Assembly: GCA_964456815.1 (NCBI GenBank)
Contig: CAYWCO010000016.1
Coordinates: forward strand, 1 to 15,767
DNA: 15,767 bases
Direction: 5' to 3'
Source of the DNA: CAVTZP01 sp964456815
Lineage (GTDB): Bacteria; Chloroflexota; Dehalococcoidia; Dehalococcoidales; BS750m-G39
Every line of letters starts with the position of its first letter. The first letter of the stretch is position 1. This document shows, in pieces, positions 1 to 6,845 of this stretch. The notes below the pieces were generated by a model that was given only the letters and a program-made list of their open reading frames with translations, had not been told where the DNA came from and did not search any database. A program made the position numbers and the translations under genes.

Positions 1-311
1 TCCTTAACCAGATAGTCCTCAATAAGCTGAGCGGCAAGCTCAGGGGTGATATCGCCGTAGTAAATATGGGGGCGACCCGGTTTGATAATATTAATTATCG
101 GCTCAGCATAGCAAAACCCGATACAGCCAACCTGAATGACGCTAGCCTTAATCCTATGCCGTTTCAGCTCACGGTTGATAGCCTCGAGCACAGCCATAGC
201 ACCGGCGGCTCGGCCGCAGGTTGCCGCCCCAACGAGGATGCGAGGTTTATCGCCATGCTCCAGGGCTTCCCACTCCGATATTGCTTGACTTTGAATCTTA
301 TCAAAGGTCAC
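1..311 (-). CDS. NuoF/HydB/HndB-type [2Fe-2S] thioredoxin-like domain protein, 3' end outside window
   Basis: This is the first ~103 codons of an electron-transfer protein cut by the window edge. The start is GTG at 311-309, preceded by an AGGTGG Shine-Dalgarno about 4 nt away; an ATG nearby (14 nt upstream) is out of frame. The visible part looks like the thioredoxin-fold [2Fe-2S] domain at the N-terminus of NuoF/HydB flavoproteins, which also occurs as the separate small HndB subunit. Visible motifs are ATCGRAAGA and, further on, GCIGFCYAEP, followed by a PGRPHIYYG segment. Three cysteines are visible, which to my memory is normal for the variant with a GTCG-type motif. It follows the nuoE-like gene by 21 nt, so the two probably form the NAD(P)H-oxidising module of a larger complex (hydrogenase, formate dehydrogenase or a MetF-linked enzyme). 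Whether it is a full NuoF-type subunit with FMN and NADH sites or a small HndB cannot be seen here. Confidence 0.8.
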   Translation of the reverse strand, partial: MTFDKIQSQAISEWEALEHGDKPRILVGAATCGRAAGAMAVLEAINRELKRHRIKASVIQVGCIGFCYAEPIINIIKPGRPHIYYGDITPELAAQLIEDYLVK

Positions 312-332
312 TACCCCACCTCATCAAAACCG

Positions 333-794
333 CTATTTAGTCCCACCCAGGATTTGCCCCACCTTGGTAGTGGTCATTCTCCCGTAGACATCCTTATCAA
401 CCACCATAACCGGGGCTAAGGCACATGAGCCAAAGCAAGCAATTGTTTCCAGGCTATACTCCATGTCGGCGGTAGTTTCCCCTGGCTTAATACCCAATCG
501 CTTTTCTACCTCACGGAGGATGCGTGCCCCGCCCCGAACGTGGCAGGCAGTCCCCCGGCATACCTTAACCCTCTTCTTACCAGTGGGGGTAAATTTAAAC
601 TGGGCATAGAAGGTGCTCACTCCGTAGACAGTGCTCTCAGGCAAGCGGAGAAACCTGGCGATTTTTTGTATTACCCCTTCCGGCAGGTAGCCAAAGCTCT
701 CCTGGGTTTCCTGGAGTATGGGAATAAGCTCGCTCTCATCTCCGCTATATCGGGACAGTATTTCATCTAGCTGTTTAGTAACATCAGCTTCCAG
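333..794 (-). CDS. NuoE-like (24 kDa) [2Fe-2S] subunit, unusual start
   Basis: This is a thioredoxin-like [2Fe-2S] subunit of the NuoE/HydC/HndA family, which passes electrons between NAD(P)H-linked flavoproteins and partner enzymes. The cluster ligands are clear: CRGTAC (C-x4-C), then 35 residues, then CFGSC (C-x3-C). The helical N-terminal part, with LDEILSRY and FGYLPEGVIQ, lies upstream of the first conventional start codon in this frame (TTG at 644). A 103-aa protein starting there would lose that domain, so the real start must be upstream. No ATG, GTG or TTG exists in frame back to the preceding stop; only CTG at 803 or 794 is available. The coordinates use CTG 794, giving about 153 aa, which is normal for the family. 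Alternatively, the ATG at 784-782 overlaps the stop of the DUF3786 gene and would be in frame if one A were added to the AAA run at 774-776. Function is secure; the 5' end is not. Confidence 0.85.
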   Translation of the reverse strand: MEADVTKQLDEILSRYSGDESELIPILQETQESFGYLPEGVIQKIARFLRLPESTVYGVSTFYAQFKFTPTGKKRVKVCRGTACHVRGGARILREVEKRLGIKPGETTADMEYSLETIACFGSCALAPVMVVDKDVYGRMTTTKVGQILGGTK

Positions 795-1464
795 TGGACT
801 CAGTACTCCCTTCCCTCAAGAATTTTACCAGCTTCCAGGTGATGTTTTCACAGAGCACAGTTACATCATAGGTGGAGAGGTAACTAGGGATGCTAGCGTC
901 AAAGAGTATATTGCTTTGGGGAGGAAACTCCTCATCCCCCCGCCATAAGACCAGGGTTACGGGTATACGACTGAAGGCGCTAATAGCCGCCGCCACATCG
1001 CCATAATCAACCCTACGGCCGCCTAATTTCTGAGCAGCCTCTACTAGCCGCTGGGGCTCTGTGCCGAAATGCTTTATAAGAGGCTCTATTGACCTCTTAG
1101 AGAATGTTGGGAAGTAGTTAGCCCCCTCGGGAAACTCCTTAAAAGTGATGAATTTATTGGCGATGGGGGTGCCTTTTGCCTGGGTTAGATAGTGAAGAAT
1201 CAGAACCTTGTCCTTTGTCGGTATTTCCGCCCCACCATCCACCAGCGAAACCTCAATATGGGGGAAGGTTATCTGGTAGGACTGGTTTAAATAATCAACG
1301 ATGGCCAGCTCCTGTGAGTCTATAACCACGTATCTGGTGCCGCTTTTGCGGCACTGCTCTTCTATATCAACCTTGCCCAGCTCTTCACAGGCAAGCTTAT
1401 AGGCTTGTCTATAGCCGTATTCATAATTCCTCTGGTTTGGTAGTGGTAAAGGACCAGTTTTCAT
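784..1464 (-). CDS. DUF3786 domain protein, function unknown
   Basis: This 226-aa soluble protein lacks signal peptide and membrane segments. I recognise it as DUF3786 from two blocks: ILHYLTQAKGTPIANKFITF (residues 89-108), followed by a glycine- and aromatic-rich stretch, and VLWRGDEEFPPQSNILFD (172-189). From memory, family members occur in strict anaerobes near acetyl-CoA pathway and corrinoid genes, sometimes fused to an Fe-S domain resembling that of AcsC; no such domain is present here. Only three cysteines (26, 38 and 205) are visible and they are not arranged as a cluster motif, so it probably carries no Fe-S centre itself. It starts 9 nt after metF, with only a weak GGCAGG upstream, so translation may be coupled to metF. 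Its stop overlaps the nuoE region. Position suggests a role with methylene-THF reduction or the electron-transfer partner, but that is inference; the biochemical function is unknown. Confidence 0.85.
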   Translation of the reverse strand: MKTGPLPLPNQRNYEYGYRQAYKLACEELGKVDIEEQCRKSGTRYVVIDSQELAIVDYLNQSYQITFPHIEVSLVDGGAEIPTKDKVLILHYLTQAKGTPIANKFITFKEFPEGANYFPTFSKRSIEPLIKHFGTEPQRLVEAAQKLGGRRVDYGDVAAAISAFSRIPVTLVLWRGDEEFPPQSNILFDASIPSYLSTYDVTVLCENITWKLVKFLREGSTESTGS

Positions 1465-1473
1465 CCTGCCACT

Positions 1474-2349
1474 CTAAAGCCCGGCAGCATCCAGAATTGC
1501 CGGCACCTTTTTCTCCCAGCCGATAGCCATAATATGCACCCCCTGGCACATATCCTTCAGTTCCTTAATCAAGTTAGCCGCAATTTCTATCCCCATCCGA
1601 GCCTTATCCTCAGCCGCCGCCATCTTCCCAATCAGTTCTTCTGGGACAAAAACCCCGGCCACATTCTTATTCATAAACCGGGCCATACCGACTGATTTCA
1701 AGGGTATTATTCCCGCCAGGACGGGGGCACCAAATCCCTCCACCCTCTTTATGAACCTGGCGAAGGCATCGGGTTCATAGACAGCCTGCGTCTGAAAGAA
1801 CCTAGCCCCAGACTTAATCTTCTTCTCCATCTTTATCAGCTGGAGCTCAAAGCCAGCCCTGGTGCTTGAGCCGGGATTGACCACCGCCCCGGGGAAGAAA
1901 TTTGTCTTCCCCTTAAGCTCATTGCCCACCATATCATAGCCTTCGTTTAGCTTCTTTATCACCTCAAGAAGGTGTACTGCGTCCAGGTCGTAGACCGGCT
2001 TGGCTTGAGGATGGTCGCCAAGCATGGGTAAATCGCCAGTGATAGAGAGGACGTTTTCAATGCCAAGAACATGGGCGCTCAAAAGGTCAGACTGCAGCGC
2101 CAACCTATTTCTATCCCGGCAGGTCAACTGGAATATGGGGTCAAGGCCTTTTTCTTTAAGCAAATGGCAGACCGCCAGCGAGCCCAACCTCATCACCGAG
2201 CTTTGCTGGTCGGTAACATTGGCTCCATCCAGCCGCTCCCGCAGGACCTCAGCTACCTCCCCTATCTCAGTGACATCGGTCCCTTTCAGCGGACCAACCT
2301 CCGCCGTCACCACAAACTTCCCTGCCTCAAAGAGAGACTGCAAGCTCAT
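1474..2349 (-). CDS. metF: Methylenetetrahydrofolate reductase, MetF type
   Basis: This enzyme reduces 5,10-methylene-THF to 5-methyl-THF, the last step of the methyl branch before transfer to the corrinoid protein. At 291 aa it has the length of the catalytic MetF TIM barrel alone. Visible features are VTAEVGP near the N-terminus, with Glu17 in the position of the catalytic glutamate of bacterial MetF, and LSITGD with Asp106 in the position of the flavin/folate-contacting aspartate. The central barrel (FFQTQAVY, then PVLAGIIPL) is typical of the family. ATG at 2349 follows GGGGGAG, and the gene lies 12 nt after acsE. Acetogen enzymes such as Moorella MetF work with a zinc-binding MetV partner, which does not appear in this window. 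The next genes are DUF3786 and NuoE/NuoF-like, so the electron donor may be NAD(P)H through that module (inference). Confidence 0.93.
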   Translation of the reverse strand: MSLQSLFEAGKFVVTAEVGPLKGTDVTEIGEVAEVLRERLDGANVTDQQSSVMRLGSLAVCHLLKEKGLDPIFQLTCRDRNRLALQSDLLSAHVLGIENVLSITGDLPMLGDHPQAKPVYDLDAVHLLEVIKKLNEGYDMVGNELKGKTNFFPGAVVNPGSSTRAGFELQLIKMEKKIKSGARFFQTQAVYEPDAFARFIKRVEGFGAPVLAGIIPLKSVGMARFMNKNVAGVFVPEELIGKMAAAEDKARMGIEIAANLIKELKDMCQGVHIMAIGWEKKVPAILDAAGL

Positions 2350-2361
2350 CTGTCTCCCCCT

Positions 2362-3234
2362 CTACAGTTCAAGCCAGGAATGCGAATAGAGGCTCTCACC
2401 CATAAGAATCCTGACCGTTTTGGCATACTTTGTCTCTTCCTCAGCCAAAGAGGCAAGGTCAGGTCTCTCGCCGTCCATCATCCGATGTACCAATTGAACC
2501 AGCTCCGGCCTCTTACCCCTGGCGATGGCGATTAACTCAGAATCAAAGGCGTCAACTATCGCTGAGTAAAGCCCGTACTCCATAAGAATCATCAGGCATG
2601 TCCGGTTAAGATAGGGCCTAAGGTTTTGCGGGGTGCCGTTGGAGATATTAGACAGCCCTATGGTAGATTTACAATCGGGGGCAATGTCCTTCAGCATGCC
2701 TGTAAACTCAAAGCAGGACTGCACCTGGTTTATCTCCACTGAAACCGGGGTAAGAATGGGGTCTATCCAGATATCCTCGTTGGGGATACCCGCCTCGTCA
2801 GCCTTATATAATAGGTCAGCAACAAGCACCCCCCTTTCGGCGGCATCACGGGGCATCCCCTCCATCCCCCATAGCAGCCCAATCATAGAGGCATCGTACT
2901 TCTTGACCAGGGGTAATTCCTGTTCCAGCCGCTCCGGTTGCAGGGAGATGGAGTTAATCAATGCCTTGCTCTTGCACACCTTCAGCCCCGCCTCCATAGC
3001 CACCGGATTGGTGGTATCCAGGGATAACGGCTTATCGGTAACCTCCTGCACCGTCTTAACCACCCACTCCATCAACTCATCCCCCGCCTTCCTGGCGGGA
3101 CCAATGTTAAGATCAATATAATCAACCTCGGTCTCAGCCCTGGCCAGTTCCTGAATCGGCTTGGGGTTCCTTTCCCTCAGCGCCGGGCCGATGGTGTTGG
3201 ACATTATATTCAAATTCTCGCCAATAAGAATCAT
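2362..3234 (-). CDS. acsE: Methyl-THF:corrinoid iron-sulfur protein methyltransferase
   Basis: AcsE moves the methyl group of 5-methyl-THF to Co(I) of the corrinoid iron-sulfur protein, joining the methyl and carbonyl branches. The 290-aa product is a pterin-binding TIM barrel. Recognisable elements are DYIDLNIGPARK (38-49), SLDTTN (71-76) with Asp73, Asn95, WIDPI with Asp158, and TIGLSN (191-196) with Asn196. These match the folate-contacting Asp/Asn set described for the Moorella enzyme within 2-3 residue numbers. I chose ATG at 3234, with AGGAGA just upstream overlapping the acsC stop; the frame stays open for 41 more codons into acsC but without family similarity. It is about 28 residues longer than the Moorella protein, the extra length apparently being C-terminal (ending in HSWLEL). 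It sits 10 nt after acsC. Confidence 0.94.
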   Translation of the reverse strand: MILIGENLNIMSNTIGPALRERNPKPIQELARAETEVDYIDLNIGPARKAGDELMEWVVKTVQEVTDKPLSLDTTNPVAMEAGLKVCKSKALINSISLQPERLEQELPLVKKYDASMIGLLWGMEGMPRDAAERGVLVADLLYKADEAGIPNEDIWIDPILTPVSVEINQVQSCFEFTGMLKDIAPDCKSTIGLSNISNGTPQNLRPYLNRTCLMILMEYGLYSAIVDAFDSELIAIARGKRPELVQLVHRMMDGERPDLASLAEEETKYAKTVRILMGESLYSHSWLEL

Positions 3235-3244
3235 CTTTTCTCTC

Positions 3245-4591
3245 CTACGGCTTCCATGTCTTAAGGTAGGCGGGGATATTAGACCCCTCCCTGGGACCAA
3301 CCAGAATCTCCCAGTCAGGTAACTCCTCTTCCAGACCTCCGCTCTCAGCAGCGGCATATCCCGGAATTACCAGCTTGTGATGCTTGACCTTATCGGCAAT
3401 GCCGCATTTTTTAACAAAGGGGGCAATAGTATCAGCAACGAATTTCCCTGCCGCCCAGGCAGTCACCACGGAAAGCCCCTCGGTATCCTTTACCAGAAGC
3501 CAGCTCGGAACCCGGCTGGATTCTATTTCGCCGGAGACGACAAAATAGGTGAGGGAGAAATTAGAGGTGATAAGCACCGGTGAGTCTTCCTTAGGCTCGC
3601 CAATGGGGTAGATTCCCTCGGTGGTTGCCAGTGGGCGCTGGGGGTCGGTATAGATATTCAGCCTCTCCACAAGGAGCGGGAAAAGGCTCTCTCCCTGAAA
3701 ATCGGAGAGAACGATAATACCGCCGTACTTAGCTACAAAAATAGCGGCAATCACCGCCTCCTTCACCGGGTCATCGGTCATCTCGCAAGGGAAAACAATG
3801 GTGGGAAAACCGAGGGGGCGAAACTTCTTGGCCAGGGCAGCACTCCTGATGATTACCTGGTCACTAAATGCCTGGCGCAGGGTTCTTGAGCCGGAATCAA
3901 TAACGATATCCTTAACCCCAGCCTCGGTTAGCTTGGTGGTTAGTTCAGCAAGCTTTTCCACGCTGGCGGCTTTCACCGCCACCGGGCAGGAGCTTCCCTT
4001 AGCCAGCTCTGCCACCTTATCCAGGTTCTCCTCGGTAGCCGCATAGACCAGCGGCTTGCGGTCAGCACAGACCTTCAGTCCCTCAGCCAGAATATCAGGG
4101 TTGGTGCTCATAAGTATGATGCCACCATCGGTATTATCCTTTACCTTACTGGCAACGGCGGCAAATTTTGCGCCGTCGCTCGAATCATCCTTTACTGCCA
4201 CCAGATCACCGCTAAGGACGAGGCCTATCCTCTCATATTTAAAACTGTTGAACCTTTCCAGCCTGCTGTCAATCTCAGAATCAGCCATGCTGTCGCTGAT
4301 GAGAAGGGCAAGGCCGGGGGGGTTATCAAACCTTTTTTCATGGCGAAACATGACCGTCTCGCCACCAACCTTTAATGCCCTATCGCCAACGCCAATAGTA
4401 ACCGGCACGATGGGAGGAGCAGAGGCTTCACTCAGCTTGGCTTTTGCCTCATCCGAGACATAGGGGCAAGCGGAAAGGTCAGCCTTGCCCGCAGCCAGCT
4501 TCATGGCGAAGGCAAGGCAGGTCGGGTCTCCACACTCCTTACAGTTAGTCTTGGGCAGTAGCTTGAATATCTCTATTCCAGTAAGCGGCAT
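3245..4591 (-). CDS. acsC: Corrinoid iron-sulfur protein large subunit
   Basis: This is the gamma (large) subunit of CFeSP, the cobamide-carrying methyl shuttle between AcsE and acetyl-CoA synthase. The N-terminus carries the expected [4Fe-4S] domain: Cys17, Cys20, Cys25 and Cys42 in a C-x2-C-x4-C-x16-C arrangement around TNCKECGDPTC. This low-potential cluster rearms oxidised cobalt. A TIM-barrel domain follows (for example VFPCEMTDDPVKEA), then a C-terminal corrinoid-binding region. At 448 aa it is full length, close to the Moorella protein. ATG 4591 is preceded by AAGGAG, with a longish 10-nt spacer, and lies 17 nt after acsB. The small subunit gene acsD is not adjacent but upstream of acsA in the same operon. 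No AcsV-type reactivase lies in the window. Confidence 0.95.
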   Translation of the reverse strand: MPLTGIEIFKLLPKTNCKECGDPTCLAFAMKLAAGKADLSACPYVSDEAKAKLSEASAPPIVPVTIGVGDRALKVGGETVMFRHEKRFDNPPGLALLISDSMADSEIDSRLERFNSFKYERIGLVLSGDLVAVKDDSSDGAKFAAVASKVKDNTDGGIILMSTNPDILAEGLKVCADRKPLVYAATEENLDKVAELAKGSSCPVAVKAASVEKLAELTTKLTEAGVKDIVIDSGSRTLRQAFSDQVIIRSAALAKKFRPLGFPTIVFPCEMTDDPVKEAVIAAIFVAKYGGIIVLSDFQGESLFPLLVERLNIYTDPQRPLATTEGIYPIGEPKEDSPVLITSNFSLTYFVVSGEIESSRVPSWLLVKDTEGLSVVTAWAAGKFVADTIAPFVKKCGIADKVKHHKLVIPGYAAAESGGLEEELPDWEILVGPREGSNIPAYLKTWKP

Positions 4592-4608
4592 ATTTTGTTT
4601 ACTCCTTC

Positions 4609-6816
4609 CTAACCGAGTATTGGCTCCATAGTTAAAGCAGGATGCCCCTTCTCCTGCAAAAAGGGAAGAATCTCCTCCTCGGTTACGCCAACCGTCTCAT
4701 CGGCAATCATGTCCGGCAGATTAGGGATACCAGCCTCCTCAGCCCTCGCCTTAAGGCGGTCAGCAATCTCCTCCTTCAACATCTTGGGCATCCAGACCAT
4801 TCTCTTTATACCACCATCGGCTAAGATGAATTTCCTCTGGCAGATATTATACTTGCCATGACCGATGAAACCCGGGGTGCTAATGCCACCGCCAACAGTG
4901 CCCGCCAGGGTAGTGAACTTCATCCCGCACGGGGTCTCCCCGGTATACTCCCGGTTCACCGTCATTACCCCGTTGCACATGGGGAGTACAGCGGCAACGC
5001 ACTCACAGCAGCCGCAGGTCGTCCACGGGTCATAGACTATGCTGTACATATTATAGTGGTCCAGGTTTCCACGGGAAGCCTTATAGATGAACTCGTTTAC
5101 CCCCTTCCACTGCCCCAGCTTGGCGTCAATGACCTCCCCCTTGACAACCGGCTGGTTGGGTCCGGTGGGGTTAATCTCATAAGAAGCCTTGCAGTCCATC
5201 CAGTTATAGGAACCGCAAAGCCCGGTTTTCTCCGGGGTAATGACACAAACATGGTTTGGGGCAAAGGACTGGCACAGTGTGCATGAGTAGTAGGTATCGA
5301 TAGTTTCATCAGTCATCCCTTCAATTCGAGCATCTCGGGCACCATACACAGCCCTTGCCTTCTCCACTATCTCGTTTACCTTATCCTCTTCGGTATAGAG
5401 TTTTACCTGTAGCTTATCAAATATCCGACCAAAATCCTGGTGCATCTTGGCATGATAGAGAGCGCCAATGTGGTGTAGCCTGAAGCCCTTTTCAAAAGCG
5501 GCTTTAGTAATGCGCAGCCAGGCAATATCCCTCTGCCCTATATGCCATATCCCCTGAGCATAGTTTATGGAGTGGTGAATTTGCCTTTCCAGGATAGGTT
5601 CATAGTCCTCCTCCATCTCTCTTCCCGCAACCTCAACGGCTATTGCCAAAGGCAACCGTGACTCCTCAGGGACATCGGTTATCTCAGGACCGATTACCTC
5701 AACCTTGCCATCCTCCACCTCATCCATCCGCTTGGTAGTAACCCACTCCACCATTGGTGTATTGCCACCCCCGCACTCCAGGCGCCACTCTCCCTTCCTC
5801 ACTCGCTCGCCCTCAAAGGCAGGGCCAAAGGCTACTGGAACCGGCACTTCAGCCACGGAAACCTTCAGCCCCCTTACCTCTACGGCTTTGGATACTATCC
5901 TGTCATGGGGGACATTGGAGACGACGTGCTCGTAGGTGCAAATGCCGGTGGGCAGAATCTCAGGTATCGGGGTATCGGCAATGGTGGGGAATCCCCAGTT
6001 GACTGCGCCGGCGGCATTAGCATACCACTCATCGGTAACATAGCCCAGGGGCAGAACGAAGGCAAAGACGCGGTCCTTGTTATAGATAAGCATCCTTCGG
6101 TAATCACCGGGCTCAATACCGCCAAAGGACATAGCCGCCCTGTTGGCGAAGCCCATAGCGAAGGCGGCAGCGCTAATATCAGGACCAAAGGAGACCAGGC
6201 GGGTGGGCCAGCCAATCTGTACCCCCGCCTCCACCAGCTGCTCGGCGAACCTCTTCCCGTTATAATCGGCGCACATAAAGACATACTGGTTGACCTTCTG
6301 AAGCTCGCGGGCAATGTCCACTGCTATCTCATTGGTCGGGGCAGCACCGGCAATCGCGGCAAAACCGGGGGCGGTGCCATCAACAAATTCAATCCCCCTC
6401 TTTCTCAGAATAACATCATCGGCAGCGCCCAGCCAGATATTACTATCAGTTGGCTCTTCCTGCTTGGTGTAAAAATCGGGCGTTTCCAGGTATCTTATGG
6501 CTTCTATTATCTCCTCGGCGAAGAGGGTTGCCATACCGGCATCAAGGGCCGGTGCTAGATAAGGCAAGGGGCAATTTTCCCTCACCGGGGGTGGGAGGAG
6601 GGATTTACACCTTTTAAGTACCTGCTCCATGTCACCCAGCTTCTCCACCTTGGTTCCCAGGATCCCATAAATCACGGGGAGATAATAGGCGGTATTGGGG
6701 AAGCCTACCGGTTCATTTGCTCCCCACTTGTCCATCGCCTCCTGCCACTTCTTCTCCGCCCGCTCTACAATCTTGTAAGCTCCTCTGATTGCTGCTGAAG
6801 CAATAATCTTTGACAT
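4609..6816 (-). CDS. acsB: Acetyl-CoA synthase of the CODH/ACS complex
   Basis: This nickel enzyme condenses a corrinoid-bound methyl group, CO and CoA into acetyl-CoA. The A-cluster ligands are all present: Cys512, Cys515, Cys524 and Cys534 for the [4Fe-4S] cube, and the Cys601-Gly602-Cys603 motif that holds the distal nickel. Their spacing equals that of Moorella ACS with a uniform offset of +6. The 735-aa product keeps the N-terminal ~310-residue domain that contacts CODH and forms the CO tunnel. That makes it the bacterial form, not the short archaeal one. The sequence from LPYLAPALDAG through GFAAIAGAAPTNE is typical of that domain. ATG 6816 has GGAGG 5 nt upstream and follows acsA by 29 nt, matching the 1:1 stoichiometry of the two subunits. 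Nickel loading is probably served by a CooC-like ATPase of the operon. Confidence 0.97.
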   Translation of the reverse strand: MSKIIASAAIRGAYKIVERAEKKWQEAMDKWGANEPVGFPNTAYYLPVIYGILGTKVEKLGDMEQVLKRCKSLLPPPVRENCPLPYLAPALDAGMATLFAEEIIEAIRYLETPDFYTKQEEPTDSNIWLGAADDVILRKRGIEFVDGTAPGFAAIAGAAPTNEIAVDIARELQKVNQYVFMCADYNGKRFAEQLVEAGVQIGWPTRLVSFGPDISAAAFAMGFANRAAMSFGGIEPGDYRRMLIYNKDRVFAFVLPLGYVTDEWYANAAGAVNWGFPTIADTPIPEILPTGICTYEHVVSNVPHDRIVSKAVEVRGLKVSVAEVPVPVAFGPAFEGERVRKGEWRLECGGGNTPMVEWVTTKRMDEVEDGKVEVIGPEITDVPEESRLPLAIAVEVAGREMEEDYEPILERQIHHSINYAQGIWHIGQRDIAWLRITKAAFEKGFRLHHIGALYHAKMHQDFGRIFDKLQVKLYTEEDKVNEIVEKARAVYGARDARIEGMTDETIDTYYSCTLCQSFAPNHVCVITPEKTGLCGSYNWMDCKASYEINPTGPNQPVVKGEVIDAKLGQWKGVNEFIYKASRGNLDHYNMYSIVYDPWTTCGCCECVAAVLPMCNGVMTVNREYTGETPCGMKFTTLAGTVGGGISTPGFIGHGKYNICQRKFILADGGIKRMVWMPKMLKEEIADRLKARAEEAGIPNLPDMIADETVGVTEEEILPFLQEKGHPALTMEPILG

Positions 6817-6845
6817 CTTAGCCTCCGATCCCTTCTTATAAATGC

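Noticed and set aside
333..644. Short 103-aa reading of the nuoE-like gene from TTG 644
   Set aside because: It would remove the conserved N-terminal helical domain, which continues in the same frame upstream to about 773-794.
3235..3357. 41-codon upstream extension of the acsE frame
   Set aside because: It overlaps the end of acsC, has no similarity to methyltransferases, and the ribosome site sits directly before ATG 3234.
5905..6558. Plus-strand 217-codon open frame inside acsB
   Set aside because: It lies fully opposite conserved acsB coding sequence; glycine-rich translation without recognisable domains indicates a codon-usage shadow.
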